From the NCBI GenBank assembly GCA_963851415.1, contig CAWKPF010000002.1, positions 1,550,001 through 1,614,000 of the forward strand: a stretch of DNA of 64,000 bases. The letters run 5' to 3'. The stretch is from CAWKPF01 sp963851415. Its GTDB lineage: Bacteria > Acidobacteriota > Thermoanaerobaculia > Multivoradales > Multivoraceae. Of the stretch, positions 1 to 9,517 are shown in pieces; the first letter of the stretch is position 1, and each line of letters starts with the position of its first letter. Position numbers and translations under genes: made by a program. The notes under the pieces are model-generated. The model was not told the DNA's origin and did not search any database. It worked only from the letters and a program-made list of their open reading frames with translations.

Positions 1-1413
1 CTCGAACGTCACGACATCGAGGTTTCCACTCTCGCCCGGGATCTCCAGGTCGGCGATCGGACCTTCGAGGCGAAATGGGCTCGCTTCGTCTCCCTCGAGC
101 AGCCCCAGTTCCACCTGATCCGAGCTCTCTTCGAAACGGTCGACGAATTCAGCGACAGTACCTTCTACGACGTGACCACCTGGACCCTTCCCCTGGCCTT
201 CGACGCGGAGTACGCCGCCGTCGACGCTCTCGAGGCCAGCGCGGTCGACGGCCCGCTCGAGCTGGTCGAACGCCCCCGCGGTACCACTCCGCTGTTCGAC
301 GACGAGAACCGCCCGGTCGCCTACGCCTTCGAGTGGAGCTCCTACCTGGCCCCACGCGCCCTCTATCGGCTCCAGCAGGAAGGGATCAGTGCCCGCGTCG
401 CGACGCAGGAGCTCACCCTGCGCACCGATCGCGGCGAGCGCCCCTTTGCCACCGGTACGGTGATCGTCCCGACGGGGCTCGACTCGAATCGTGAGGCGGA
501 TCTCATCGGGGCCCTGCGCGAGATCGCCGAGGAAGACGCGGTCGATGTCTACGCGATCTCGACCGGCCTCGCTTCGAGCGGAATCGACGTCGGAAGTCCG
601 AGTCTTCGACCTCTCGAGATCCCCCGTGTGTTGATCGTCGGCGGGCGGGGCGTCTCCGGCTACGAGGTCGGCGAGGCGTGGTACCTGCTCGACTACCACT
701 TCGGCATGGAAGTCTCGATCGTCGAGACCGAGCGCATCGCACAGGCCGAGCTCGAACGGTACAGTCACATCGTTCTGCCCAACGGCAGCTACGGCGCTCT
801 GGGGGAGACCGGCAAGGAGCACTTCGAGGAGTGGGTGCGTGCCGGAGGAACCCTGGTGGGAATCAAGGGGGGTGCCCGCTGGGCCGGTCGGGAGATCCTC
901 GGACGCGAAGAGGCTACGCAAGAGGAGGACTCAGACCCCTCCGCCAGCGAGGACCCCGATCCCGAGCGCCGATCCTACGAGAGCTTCCGCACCGAGAGAG
1001 CCGCCCAACTGATCAGTGGAACGATCTTCCAGATCGAGCTCGACCTCACCCATCCCCTGGCCTACGGGTACAGCGATCCCCTGCTGCCGGTCTTTCGGAC
1101 CGACGCCGAGCTGGTGCCGGAGAGCGACAACCCCTACGAGAACGTCGCCTTCTACAGCGACGACCCGCTGCTGAGCGGATACGTGTCGTCCGAGAATCGA
1201 CAGCGCTTCGGCGGCGCGGTCGCGGTGATGGCTGCCCGACACGGCAGCGGCGTCGTCGTGCAATTGCTCGACAACCCCAACTTCCGCTCCTACTTCCAGG
1301 GCAACAGCAAGCTCTTCCTCAATACCCTGTTCTTCTCGGGAGCCATCGACTTCACTTCGGCGCCGGGCTCCTGGCTCGATGAGGAGAACCAGGGCGTCGC
1401 AGGTCAAGACTGA
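1..1413 (+). CDS. M14-family zinc carboxypeptidase, C-terminal part (5' end outside window)
   Basis: The frame is open from the first base, so the gene starts before the window; 470 residues are visible. The stretch around residues 35-60, ending in YDVTTWTLPL, and the following region match the part of large secreted M14 carboxypeptidases that follows the catalytic domain. The zinc ligands and catalytic Glu lie upstream and cannot be checked. Residues about 200-300 (PRVLIVGGRGVSGYEVGEAW, then HIVLPNGSYG and GGTLVGIKGGARW) look like the class I glutamine-amidotransferase-like fold that often ends these proteins. An acidic insert, with EEDSDPSASEDPDPE, lies near residue 310. The stop is at 1411-1413. 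Family is fairly sure; substrate unknown. Confidence 0.75.
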   Translation, partial: LERHDIEVSTLARDLQVGDRTFEAKWARFVSLEQPQFHLIRALFETVDEFSDSTFYDVTTWTLPLAFDAEYAAVDALEASAVDGPLELVERPRGTTPLFDDENRPVAYAFEWSSYLAPRALYRLQQEGISARVATQELTLRTDRGERPFATGTVIVPTGLDSNREADLIGALREIAEEDAVDVYAISTGLASSGIDVGSPSLRPLEIPRVLIVGGRGVSGYEVGEAWYLLDYHFGMEVSIVETERIAQAELERYSHIVLPNGSYGALGETGKEHFEEWVRAGGTLVGIKGGARWAGREILGREEATQEEDSDPSASEDPDPERRSYESFRTERAAQLISGTIFQIELDLTHPLAYGYSDPLLPVFRTDAELVPESDNPYENVAFYSDDPLLSGYVSSENRQRFGGAVAVMAARHGSGVVVQLLDNPNFRSYFQGNSKLFLNTLFFSGAIDFTSAPGSWLDEENQGVAGQD

Positions 1414-1423
1414 GGACAACGGG

Positions 1424-1789
1424 TTGATCGAGGTCTCACCTCAACGCTTCGAACAGCTGGTCGCCCGCGCCCTCGATCAGCTCCCCGAACAGTTTGCCGC
1501 CCTGCTCGACAACATCGTCGTCGTGGTCGAGGATGAACCGTCACCCGAAGATCTCGAGAGCGTCGGCCTGGACCCCGAAGAGGACGATCTACTGGGCCTC
1601 TACCAGGGCGTCCCCCTCGAGGAACGAGGTTGGGAGTACAGCGCCCTGCCGGATCGAGTGGTGATCTATCGACTCCCGATCCTGTGGATCTGCGACAGCG
1701 AGAAGCAGGTGGTGAAGGAAGTCACCGACACCGTGGTGCACGAGCTGGGCCACCACTTCGGACTCGGTGACGACGACATGCCCTACTGA
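1424..1789 (+). CDS. Small metallopeptidase (zincin, PF06262/DUF1025-like)
   Basis: A 121-residue cytoplasmic protein that ends with the zinc-binding motif HELGHHFGLGDDDM, the signature of the small bacterial zincin family PF06262. The body (PEQFAALLDNIVVVVEDEPS, then YQGVPL) also fits the family. I chose the TTG at 1424 because GAGGA lies seven bases before it and family members begin close to this point; an in-frame ATG at 1379 has no ribosome site and would overlap the previous gene. The physiological substrate of this family is unknown. It probably shares a transcript with the carboxypeptidase gene, being 10 bases downstream. Confidence 0.8.
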   Translation: MIEVSPQRFEQLVARALDQLPEQFAALLDNIVVVVEDEPSPEDLESVGLDPEEDDLLGLYQGVPLEERGWEYSALPDRVVIYRLPILWICDSEKQVVKEVTDTVVHELGHHFGLGDDDMPY

Positions 1790-1837
1790 CGGCACGGGGG
1801 CGTTCCTCAGCTCGCCTCGCGGGCTGCGGCCCACGCA

Positions 1838-2257
1838 CTAGTCGGACGACAAAATCAGTTTCCCTGCCCGGTCGAAGCCGAGTCGCTCGACGCCGCCGAG
1901 CTGCTCCCACACTTCGGCCTCCACCACGAGCACCGCCGGGCTCCGGCCGTAGAGCTCCTGCGCCACCACGGCGCCGAGCGCCAGAATCGGATCGGGCGCA
2001 GAAGTGATGATCGCGACCGGCGCCTTCCCGGTGCGCACCGCCTCGAGCAGAATGCTCGAGGCGCTCGACGAGCCTCTTCCCCACGGCAACAGCACCACCT
2101 TGCCGGTGACGCTCTCCCCCGCCTGGGGATGTCGGACGTCGGTGATCAGGCCACTGTCGGGGTCGAGTCCGCCCCACAGGCTGAGCGGCTCGCTGCACGC
2201 GAGCACCGGGCCCTCCCCTTCTCCAGCGACCAGGACCCGTGCGCTCAGCCCACTCAT
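1838..2257 (-). CDS. Aconitase-X swivel (small) subunit, DUF126-type
   Basis: A 139-residue protein with the swivelling-domain signature of aconitase X: PLSLWGGLDPDSGLITD, HPQAGESVTGKVVLLPWGRG and SSSASSILLEAVRTGKAP. In two-subunit AcnX enzymes this piece closes over the active site of the large subunit. Its ATG at 2257 overlaps the stop of the large-subunit gene by four bases (ATGA), so the two are translationally coupled. Bacterial AcnX enzymes studied so far dehydrate cis-3-hydroxy-L-proline, and archaeal ones phosphomevalonate; the proline role is the better guess here, but no proline-catabolic gene is adjacent. The gene has no visible signal peptide. Confidence 0.85.
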   Translation of the reverse strand: MSGLSARVLVAGEGEGPVLACSEPLSLWGGLDPDSGLITDVRHPQAGESVTGKVVLLPWGRGSSSASSILLEAVRTGKAPVAIITSAPDPILALGAVVAQELYGRSPAVLVVEAEVWEQLGGVERLGFDRAGKLILSSD

Positions 2258-3540
2258 GAGGCTTCGCTCCACAGCTCGGGGTCACGCCACACTTCTCCCG
2301 CAGCGGCGGAGCGCACGCACTCCTCGAGGCTGCCCCAGACCACACCGAAACCGATATTGCCCGGCGTGTAGTGCGCGAACTTCCCCGAGTTGGTCATCAG
2401 CACGCCGTTTCCGTTTCGGTTGGACGTGCGCACGATCGGCGCGACGACCACACAGGTGTCCACGACCACACGCACCCCCAGCGCTTCGAGCCGCTCGAGC
2501 CAACCGCGCTGCTCCAGCGCCAGGCGCACGAGACGGTGGGTGCAGACGATGAACTCGACCGAGGGTGAGGGCGGATGCGCCTCGAGGCGCGGCAGGAGCT
2601 GGGCGAACTCCTCGACCGAGAAGTGGGGGGAGCCCAGGGCGATCACGTCGACCTTGCCGTCGGGGGCGGTCGAGAGCCGCAAGCGCGCCTGCGCCAGATC
2701 CGCTGCGGTCACCGAGTGGGTCTCTTCCGCCGGCTCGCCCTGCAGGGCCGCCTCGAGAGTCGGCGCCTCGGGCGTCACACCCACCGCGTGAAAGAGAGCA
2801 ACCGCCCCCGAGGACGCAGCCGCGGCCCCCAGCGCCTTGAGCTGGTCTTCGGAGACTCCGGGCGGAAGGCCGTCGAGCACCGGAACCCGTCGCTCGGCGG
2901 CGATTCCCAGCCAGTAGCCGAGCACGGGATAGAAGGCGTCGTCTTCGAGCAGACGCGGAGAGATCGAATCGAGCTCGAACACCACTCGTCCACGGCGCTC
3001 CTCGGTCAGATGGAGTCCGGCCGCGGGCACCCGCCCGGTGATCGCCGCACAGATGTCGATGAAGTCGCCGTAGCGCGCAGTGCGGGCGCCGAGCACCGAG
3101 TTCGCGAACACGATGGCATTCGACTCGGCCCACGCCACCTGCTCCCCGAGCGCCGGCCGCGGCGAGGTCTGGTACGGAGCACAGGTGAAGATCGGCTTGC
3201 AGCCGAGCTCCTCGTAGCACTGCATCAGACGGCGCGCCCGTTCTGCCAGTCCAGCGCTCCCCTGGAAGTGCTCCGGGTGGATCAGATCGATGGCTCCGAC
3301 GTTGAGGGTCGAGGGCACCCGCACCCGTCCCTCGCCGGCGACCAGGCGCTCTGCGAACTCCAGACCCGACCGGCCGTGGTACAGGCACCCGTCGATGTGC
3401 GCACCGACGATGTCGATCAGTTCGCTGGCGCCGGCCACCTGGGCCATGACCTGCAGAATCCGCATCGACATGCGGGCGGCCTCGCCTTCTTCCCCTGCCA
3501 GCAGGGACCGATCGCGCTCACTGAGCCTTACCGTGGCCAA
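2254..3540 (-). CDS. Aconitase-X catalytic (large) subunit, DUF521-type
   Basis: A 428-residue protein with the full set of AcnX motifs: GAHIDGCLYHG (about residue 46), TCAPYQ (about 120), ESNAIVFANSVLGARTARYG (about 140) and MTNSGKFAHYTPGNIGFG near the C-terminus. Cysteines in these motifs (TCAPY, FIDICAAITGR, VVVDTCVVV) are the kind that hold the iron-sulfur cluster in characterised homologues. The start is a TTG at 3540 preceded by GGAGGA; the next Met is at residue 24, too late for the family. It is the first gene of the AcnX pair. Likely reaction: dehydration of a hydroxy acid such as cis-3-hydroxy-L-proline. The neighbours do not settle the substrate. Confidence 0.88.
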   Translation of the reverse strand: MATVRLSERDRSLLAGEEGEAARMSMRILQVMAQVAGASELIDIVGAHIDGCLYHGRSGLEFAERLVAGEGRVRVPSTLNVGAIDLIHPEHFQGSAGLAERARRLMQCYEELGCKPIFTCAPYQTSPRPALGEQVAWAESNAIVFANSVLGARTARYGDFIDICAAITGRVPAAGLHLTEERRGRVVFELDSISPRLLEDDAFYPVLGYWLGIAAERRVPVLDGLPPGVSEDQLKALGAAAASSGAVALFHAVGVTPEAPTLEAALQGEPAEETHSVTAADLAQARLRLSTAPDGKVDVIALGSPHFSVEEFAQLLPRLEAHPPSPSVEFIVCTHRLVRLALEQRGWLERLEALGVRVVVDTCVVVAPIVRTSNRNGNGVLMTNSGKFAHYTPGNIGFGVVWGSLEECVRSAAAGEVWRDPELWSEAS

Positions 3541-3813
3541 TTCCGGGATTCCTCCGCAAGTCGGTGCTCAGGACTTCGTGGGTCGGCCGAATCCGAACCC
3601 GGAGCACACACGAACCAATGTTCGAGAGGCGGGCCGCCTCCCATCTCAGCCCTCACCTCCCCGAGACGGCGGCTCGCCTCTTTTTCTCTGCTGTCTCGCC
3701 GGAACCCTACCGACTCGCAGCGACCTCACCTCGCTCCCGATCCGTCGCGGAGCGGTCTCGAGCCCGGGCTCGTCCGAGTAGACCACAGCGGAGCCAGAAA
3801 TGCCCAGGATCTC

Positions 3814-6063
3814 CTAGCGCACGAGGTCGAAGGTGGACAGGCCCCTCCACCGCGCTTCGGGTCCCCGGCTCCACACCAGTTCCAACTGATAGGTGCCCGG
3901 CTCCAGGCCTGAAGTGTCGATGTGGGAGAAGATCACCGTCCGCCGGTCGCCCGTGGTGCTTTCTGGCACCTTCTCGAGATTTCGCAAGCGATCCCCCTCC
4001 ACCGCGTGACCGGAGGGACCCAGGAGCCTCACTGCAAGTGCTGACCCCCTGGCACCGTCTCCCCAGCTCTGGATGAGCAGGGGCACATTCGTGCCGGCCA
4101 TGTAGCTGCGCGGCACCTGGGGAAGAAACACGCCCTCTCCGACCACGAAGGGGCTGACCTCGCTCCCCGCCGCGCCTTCCTCTCGGATGACGACGCGCTT
4201 CCCCTTCGCCTGAAGAAGGATGGGAGCCATGAACTCCAACTCCGCGGGAACGCCGAGCTGGAGTCGATAGGTGGACAAGAATTCGCTGCCGCTGCGGCGA
4301 TCTCGAACGCGGGCGCGCACTTCCCATTCGCCGGGCTCCACGTCGAACTCGGCGAGGTAGGCCAGACCGCCGTCCCGCAAGGCTGGGCCCTCCTTGCGCA
4401 GGTCGAGCCGGACCTTCTCGGCGACGATGCCGGACACCACGGGTCCTCGGCTACCCGGCCGACCGATGTAGGCCTGCACATCGACGACCAGGCGACCGAG
4501 CATCGATCCCTCGACGACCGCGCCCGGGTCGACTCCCACCACCAAGGACACCAGCCATCGATCGTCACTGGCCGGAGTGGCCAGCACGACCATTTCCCCC
4601 GGGATCTCGTAGCGATCCGGGGCCGAGAAGAGGACGTCGGTGTCGGCCAGTTCTCGCTCGAGATCGGTCAACTGCTTGACCGGCTTGGGTGCGTAGTAGC
4701 CCTCCCGGGCGCGCACCTGCGCCTTGCGAGGGGGATCGACCAGGCGCACGTCGATGGGGTGGTACCGACCGTCCCGGGGGAGGTCGACCACCTGAAAGAC
4801 CAGGTTGTAGGTGACGCTGGTGAGCTCCACCATGCGCTCGGTCGCCACTTCGAGTCGGTTGTAGTTCTCGTAGAGTTTGCCGCCAGTCTCCTCGGCCATG
4901 TAGAAGAGCGCACCCGAGCCGAGCTTGGACAGGCCCCCGATCGAGAAGCCTTGGATCGTCCAGCCGGCTCGCCGGAACGCTCCCACCATCTCCTCGAAGC
5001 TCTTGGAGATCCCGGCACCGACGCCCCACGAGGCATCTCGTATCGACCGGCCGCTCTGATTGAGGTTCTCGAAGTCCTGGAGGCCGTCGGAGAAGTAGAG
5101 GAAGTGCTTCTGTCCGTCGATGTCGCGCAGGAGCGTCGCCAGATTCGACAGGGACTCGTTGAGGCGGCGAACCTGCGAGAGCACCGCCGACTTGGACAGG
5201 GTGTTGCCGATCTCGAGAAAATCCAGCGCCTCGGCGATCGCCGCCGAGTCGCCCGCGAGCTCGTTCAACATTCCGAAGTCCGTACCCGGAGTCGGAAGGG
5301 GGCTGCTCATCCGATCGGTCGGATCGCCCAGCGCCAATGCGGCCGACGGCCCGACCGACTCGGTGAGCTCGAGCAGGGTCTGTTCTCCGCCTTGCGCCAG
5401 TGCGGCCACCGCTCGCTGCGCCGCCCCGCGGTCGGCGGCGATCTGGGCGCTCACCAGATCGAGCGCCAGGCCGATCCGGTCGCGATCGTCGGTCAGGCCC
5501 AGCATCAGCTGTGCCCCGTCCCGTCCGAGCACGGCCACTCCGACCCGGTCACTCGGGTGCAGTTGTTCCTCGACCATCACGCGCACCGAATCCACCGACC
5601 TCTGGAGAAAGGGGCGCCGCGAAAGAGAGAGGTCGAAGAGAGCCAGGAACTGACGGCGCGAGCCCGGCGGGGGCATCTCCGGCTCCGCCTCGGTGACGCC
5701 GCCCGAGCCTTCCTCCGATTCGACGGTCGTGCGCGAGAGGTCCACCACCTCGAAGGCGACGATCTCGCGCACCGTGCCACCCTCTCGAATCTCGAAGTCG
5801 GAGGCCTTCAAACCGGCCACGGGCTTGCCGCCCACCAGCACCTGGACCGGCACCTCCACCTCGATCACCGACACCGCGTCCTCGAAGGTGCGATCGAGGT
5901 CCGGGGGCTCCGCGACGTCGGGTGGCTCTCCGGCAGGACGAGCGAACAGCGCCGACTGAGCGCTGGCTGCCGATCCGCTCCAGCCGAGACCGACCAGCAG
6001 GATGCCCACGCAGACCCGGGACGACGACCGAGGTCGTCCCGCAGAGGATCGTCTGGTTCTCAT
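3814..6063 (-). CDS. Secreted VWFA-related domain protein (acidobacterial type)
   Basis: A 749-residue protein with a basic N-terminus and a signal peptide (VCVGILLVGLGWSGSAASA). Residues about 50-105 (SVIEVEVPVQVLVGGKPVAG, then LKASDFEIREGG) form the short beta-domain seen before the VWA fold in the TIGR03436 acidobacterial family. The VWA region begins at RRQFLALFDLSLSRRPFLQ; the usual MIDAS DxSxS reads DLSLS. The remaining 450 residues contain no motif I recognise. GAGGAGG precedes both an ATG at 6063 and a GTG at 6069; I prefer the ATG. Such proteins are expected in the periplasm or outside the cell. Function unknown. The gene is divergent from the M49-like gene across 276 bases. Confidence 0.75.
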   Translation of the reverse strand: MRTRRSSAGRPRSSSRVCVGILLVGLGWSGSAASAQSALFARPAGEPPDVAEPPDLDRTFEDAVSVIEVEVPVQVLVGGKPVAGLKASDFEIREGGTVREIVAFEVVDLSRTTVESEEGSGGVTEAEPEMPPPGSRRQFLALFDLSLSRRPFLQRSVDSVRVMVEEQLHPSDRVGVAVLGRDGAQLMLGLTDDRDRIGLALDLVSAQIAADRGAAQRAVAALAQGGEQTLLELTESVGPSAALALGDPTDRMSSPLPTPGTDFGMLNELAGDSAAIAEALDFLEIGNTLSKSAVLSQVRRLNESLSNLATLLRDIDGQKHFLYFSDGLQDFENLNQSGRSIRDASWGVGAGISKSFEEMVGAFRRAGWTIQGFSIGGLSKLGSGALFYMAEETGGKLYENYNRLEVATERMVELTSVTYNLVFQVVDLPRDGRYHPIDVRLVDPPRKAQVRAREGYYAPKPVKQLTDLERELADTDVLFSAPDRYEIPGEMVVLATPASDDRWLVSLVVGVDPGAVVEGSMLGRLVVDVQAYIGRPGSRGPVVSGIVAEKVRLDLRKEGPALRDGGLAYLAEFDVEPGEWEVRARVRDRRSGSEFLSTYRLQLGVPAELEFMAPILLQAKGKRVVIREEGAAGSEVSPFVVGEGVFLPQVPRSYMAGTNVPLLIQSWGDGARGSALAVRLLGPSGHAVEGDRLRNLEKVPESTTGDRRTVIFSHIDTSGLEPGTYQLELVWSRGPEARWRGLSTFDLVR

Positions 6064-6339
6064 TCCCACGCAGGCCTCCTCGGGTTCTGGTGCTGCGGTT
6101 GCCAGCCTAGCACCCGGTGTTTCGCGAGGCCCTCGGCTCGGTCCTCGGCAGCCCCGAGCGTTCCCTGGAAGCTCCTTCGTTCACGCACACCGATCGGAGG
6201 CACGCAGAGTCCCTGAGCGCTGCGCTGTCGGATCCCTTGCGCGGCCTCCGGTGATACGCTGAGTGAAGACTCGACACCGCCTTCCGACGCGGCTTTTCGG
6301 CTGCGACCTTTCCCCCAGAGACGACTTTCGGACCGCATC

Positions 6340-8073
6340 ATGATCGACATCGCGACTTCCCGATCCTGGCTCCGCCGTGCGCTCGTACCGCAGTTCCTGG
6401 TCACGATCGCTCTCGGCACGACCGTGTACGTTGGCTGCGCCGCTTCGGGGGATCCCGAGCCCACCGACGAGGCCTCGTCCGAGCGCTCCGCGACCGGGGC
6501 GAGCGCACTTCCTGCAGCGCAGTACCAGCCGATCGACCTGGTCACCGACCAGCCGTTGAGCGACAACGAGAAGACCGTCGTGGCGCTCTTGATCGAAGCG
6601 GCTCGGGAGATGGACGATGTGTACTGGGAACAGGCCTACGGAGATCCCCAGGAGCTGCTGAGCTCGGTCTCCGATCCGGAGATACGGCGCTCGATCGAGC
6701 TCAACTTCGGCCCGTGGGACCGTCTGGACGCAGACGCTCCCTTCGTTCCCGGAGCTGGACCGAAGCCCCCTGGCGCCAACTTCTACCCCGCCGACATGAG
6801 TCGTGAGGACTTCGAGGCCGCTGTGGCAGAGGCTGAGTCTGCTGGCGACGAAGAAAAGGTCGAAGCCCTGCGCGGCCTCTACACGCTGATCCGTCGCGGC
6901 CCGAACGGAGACCTGGTCACCGTGCCCTACAGCCAGGCCTTCGCCGAGCCGTTCGGTCGGGCTGCCTCCAGGTTGGAGGAGGCGGCCGCACAGACCGAGA
7001 ATGCCGCCTTCGCCCACTATCTGAAGCTGCGGGCCGAGGCGCTGCGCAGCGACGACTACTACGACTCCGATCTCGCCTGGATGGAGATGACCGACAACAA
7101 GCTCGACCTCGTGATCGGTCCGATCGAGACCTACGAGGACCAGCTGTTCGGCTACAAGGCCTCGGCCGAAGCCTTCGTATTGGTCAAGGACCTGGAGTGG
7201 AGCGAGCGGCTGGACCGCTACGCGGCCTACCTTCCCGACCTGCAGCGCGGCCTCCCCGTGCCGGAGTCGTATCGGGCGGAGATGCCAGGCAGCAACGCAC
7301 AGCTCAACGCCTATGACGTCGTCTACGTGGGTGGCGACGCGAACTCCGGCTCCAAGACCATCGCGATCAACCTGCCCAACGACGAGCGCGTGCAGCTGGC
7401 CCACGGCACCCGCCGCCTCCAGCTCAAGAACGCGATGCGCGCCAAGTTCGACGCCATTCTGGAGCCGATCGCCGACCTGCTGATCGACCCGGAGCAGCGC
7501 CCCCACGTCACCTTCGACGCGTTCTTCGCCAACACCATGTTCCACGAGGTGGCTCACGGTCTCGGCATCAAGAACACGCTCGACGGGAGCTCCACCGTGC
7601 GCCAGTCGCTGCGTGAGCATGCTTCGGCTCTGGAGGAGGGCAAGGCCGACGTGCTCGGGCTGTACATGGTGTCTTCGTTGATGGACCGAGGCGAGGAGAC
7701 GGGCGACCTGCACGACAACCAGGTGACCTTCGTCGCGAGCATCTTCCGCTCGATCCGCTTCGGCACGTCGAGTGCCCACGGAAAGGCCAACCTGATTCGC
7801 TTCAACTACTTCGCCGAGCGTGACGCCTTCGTTCGCGACCCGCAAAGCGGCACGTACCGCATCGACTTCGAGAAGCTGGCGGCAGCCACCGACGCTCTCT
7901 CCGCGCAGATCCTGCGTTTCCAGGGGGATGGCGACTACGCGGGGGTCGCGGCCTTCGTGGAGCGGTACGCATCGGTCGGTGAGCAGCTCGGCCAGGATCT
8001 CGCGCGACTGGCCGATGCCGGGATCCCGGTCGACATCCAGTACCGCCAGGGACCCGAAGTTCTTGGCCTCTGA
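6340..8073 (+). CDS. M49 (dipeptidyl-peptidase III)-related zinc peptidase, exported
   Basis: A 577-residue protein with an N-terminal hydrophobic segment ending in VYVGC, which could be a poor lipobox, followed by an Ala/Ser/Glu-rich linker. The catalytic core shows HEVAHGLG (about residue 405) and EEGKAD (about 435), the paired metal motifs of the M49 family. Animal and Bacteroides DPP III carry the longer HExxxH; here the form is HExxH plus GLG, as in the plant and bacterial M49-like branch. YPADMSREDFE near residue 150 also fits M49. It probably removes dipeptides or hydrolyses an unknown substrate in the envelope. The ribosome site is weak. The following acyltransferase gene overlaps its end. 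Confidence 0.75.
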   Translation: MIDIATSRSWLRRALVPQFLVTIALGTTVYVGCAASGDPEPTDEASSERSATGASALPAAQYQPIDLVTDQPLSDNEKTVVALLIEAAREMDDVYWEQAYGDPQELLSSVSDPEIRRSIELNFGPWDRLDADAPFVPGAGPKPPGANFYPADMSREDFEAAVAEAESAGDEEKVEALRGLYTLIRRGPNGDLVTVPYSQAFAEPFGRAASRLEEAAAQTENAAFAHYLKLRAEALRSDDYYDSDLAWMEMTDNKLDLVIGPIETYEDQLFGYKASAEAFVLVKDLEWSERLDRYAAYLPDLQRGLPVPESYRAEMPGSNAQLNAYDVVYVGGDANSGSKTIAINLPNDERVQLAHGTRRLQLKNAMRAKFDAILEPIADLLIDPEQRPHVTFDAFFANTMFHEVAHGLGIKNTLDGSSTVRQSLREHASALEEGKADVLGLYMVSSLMDRGEETGDLHDNQVTFVASIFRSIRFGTSSAHGKANLIRFNYFAERDAFVRDPQSGTYRIDFEKLAAATDALSAQILRFQGDGDYAGVAAFVERYASVGEQLGQDLARLADAGIPVDIQYRQGPEVLGL

Positions 8074-9505
8074 CTCGGCAGGTCCCGCCGAGCCGGCGAG
8101 GAGGACCTCGGAAGGCACCCACCGAGACCGTTCCCCGACGCTGACCGACCGCGGGAGCTACGCCCTCTTCGTTGCGATGCGGCGAGCTCTCGAGACGCTT
8201 CCGGTCGAAGTGTCCTCTCGAATCGGCAGCTCCCTGGGCAGCCTTGCCTGGAGGGTGCTCGGCTCGCGCCGGAAACGAACGCTCGACAACCTCGAGCGCG
8301 TCTTCCCGGACATGCCCGAGAAGGAGCGACGCAGCGTCGGGCGGCGCTCCTTCGCGCGCATCGCGGCGCGCTGGTCCGAGCAGATTGCCCTCAGTCGTCT
8401 CGAGCCGGAGCAGCTGATGGAGCGACTCGAGCCTCGGGGGAGGGAGCACTTCGAGCGGGCCTGGGCCGAGAAGAAGGGGCTGATGGTGATGAGCGGCCAC
8501 TGGGACGCCTTCGACCTGGCGCCCCTCACCTTCGCTCACGAGGTCGGCGGGGTCCACATCATCGTGCAAGCGCAGAGCAATCCGCTGGTTCGGCGCGACA
8601 TCCAGCGGCTTCGCGAGGGCCGACAGGTCTACATGATCGAGCGCGGCGGCTCGGTGCGACCGATGGTCCGGCTGCTGCGCACCGGCCAGGCTGTCGGGTT
8701 GGTGTTCGACCAGCGCGTGCAGCCATGGGACGGGATCTTGATCCCCTTTCTCGGCCACCTCGCCTGGACCAGCCCGGCAGCGGCCATGCTGGCCAAGGCC
8801 ACCGGCGCACCGCTGCTACCGATCTTCTGCACGGCCACGTCACCGGGGCGCTACCGATTCGAGGTCGAAGAGCCGATCCTGGCCAGCGACGTGCCCGACG
8901 GCGACGACGCCATCGCCGAGCTCACCATGCGCTATCTCGAGCCCATCGAGCGCCGCATTCGGGAAGACCCGACCGGTTGGATGTGGATGACCCGGCGCTG
9001 GCAGCGCACCTGGCGCCACAGCTGGCCCGAGTCGCTGGTGCGTCTGCGTCGCGAGGCCGAATTCGAGACCCTCGACATCGACTCGTCGCGTCTCGGCGAG
9101 AACGAGAGGGCGCACATCTCGGGGATCGTCGACCGTGTCGCCGACGTCTCCTTCCTCGAAGCTCCCCAGAGCCTCGTGATCATGGGAGAAACGCTCCAGA
9201 CCCGGCGCTCGGTGGCCCGGGAGGCATTTCGGCAGATCGTCGAGAAGGGATGGCCGGGCCGCCGCTTCACCGTGATCGAGCTGCTGGAGCGACTCGACGA
9301 CCCCTCGAAGAGTCGCGCCAGGTTCCTGGCCTCCCTCGACCACGGGACCGTGCTGCTGCTCGAGGAGCTGGACGATCCCGCCCTGGGAACCGAAGGAACC
9401 GACAGGCTCTCGCGCTTCCTCGACTACCGTCTGCCCCGCGGCACCGTTCTCGCCACGGCGAGCCGGGACCCCTCGGACGATCGCTTTCACTCCCTCGCTC
9501 TCTAG
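8063..9505 (+). CDS. LpxL/HtrB-type lysophospholipid acyltransferase fused to a degenerate DnaC/IstB-like ATPase tail
   Basis: About 480 residues. Residues about 30-320 are a lipid A/lysophospholipid acyltransferase domain: YALFVAMRRAL at the membrane-facing start, RKRTLDNLERVFPDM, the catalytic HX4D motif in SGHWDAFDLA, and LVFDQRVQPWDG in place of the usual D-Q substrate motif. Residues about 330-480 are not part of that family. They contain SLVIMGETLQTRRSVAREAF where an AAA protein would have its P-loop (no GKT), TVLLLEELDD like a Walker B, and RLSRFLDYRLPRGTVLATAS like the sensor region of DnaC/IstB. The start is uncertain: TTG at 8063, overlapping the M49 gene, or ATG at 8177. The acyltransferase part probably acts at the inner membrane. 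Confidence 0.75.
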   Translation: MASDSAGPAEPARRTSEGTHRDRSPTLTDRGSYALFVAMRRALETLPVEVSSRIGSSLGSLAWRVLGSRRKRTLDNLERVFPDMPEKERRSVGRRSFARIAARWSEQIALSRLEPEQLMERLEPRGREHFERAWAEKKGLMVMSGHWDAFDLAPLTFAHEVGGVHIIVQAQSNPLVRRDIQRLREGRQVYMIERGGSVRPMVRLLRTGQAVGLVFDQRVQPWDGILIPFLGHLAWTSPAAAMLAKATGAPLLPIFCTATSPGRYRFEVEEPILASDVPDGDDAIAELTMRYLEPIERRIREDPTGWMWMTRRWQRTWRHSWPESLVRLRREAEFETLDIDSSRLGENERAHISGIVDRVADVSFLEAPQSLVIMGETLQTRRSVAREAFRQIVEKGWPGRRFTVIELLERLDDPSKSRARFLASLDHGTVLLLEELDDPALGTEGTDRLSRFLDYRLPRGTVLATASRDPSDDRFHSLAL

Positions 9506-9517
9506 CGAGGTGGCCGA

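Noticed and set aside
1379..1423. ATG 1379 as the start of the small zincin gene
   Set aside because: It has no ribosome site and adds residues that family members lack; TTG 1424 has GAGGA at the right distance.
3668..3688. A GGCG-GCT-CGCC hairpin followed by a T run, as a terminator
   Set aside because: The stem is only four or five bases, and no plus-strand gene lies upstream to be terminated.
2575..3912. A 445-codon plus-strand frame opposite the aconitase-X gene
   Set aside because: It is a shadow of a conserved enzyme and crosses into a non-coding gap.
6237..6260. TTGCGC and TACGCT as a promoter for the M49-like gene
   Set aside because: The spacing is 12 bases, too short for a standard promoter.
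6181..8118. A 645-codon minus-strand frame opposite the M49-like gene
   Set aside because: It has no recognisable motif and mirrors the codon pattern of the M49-like gene.
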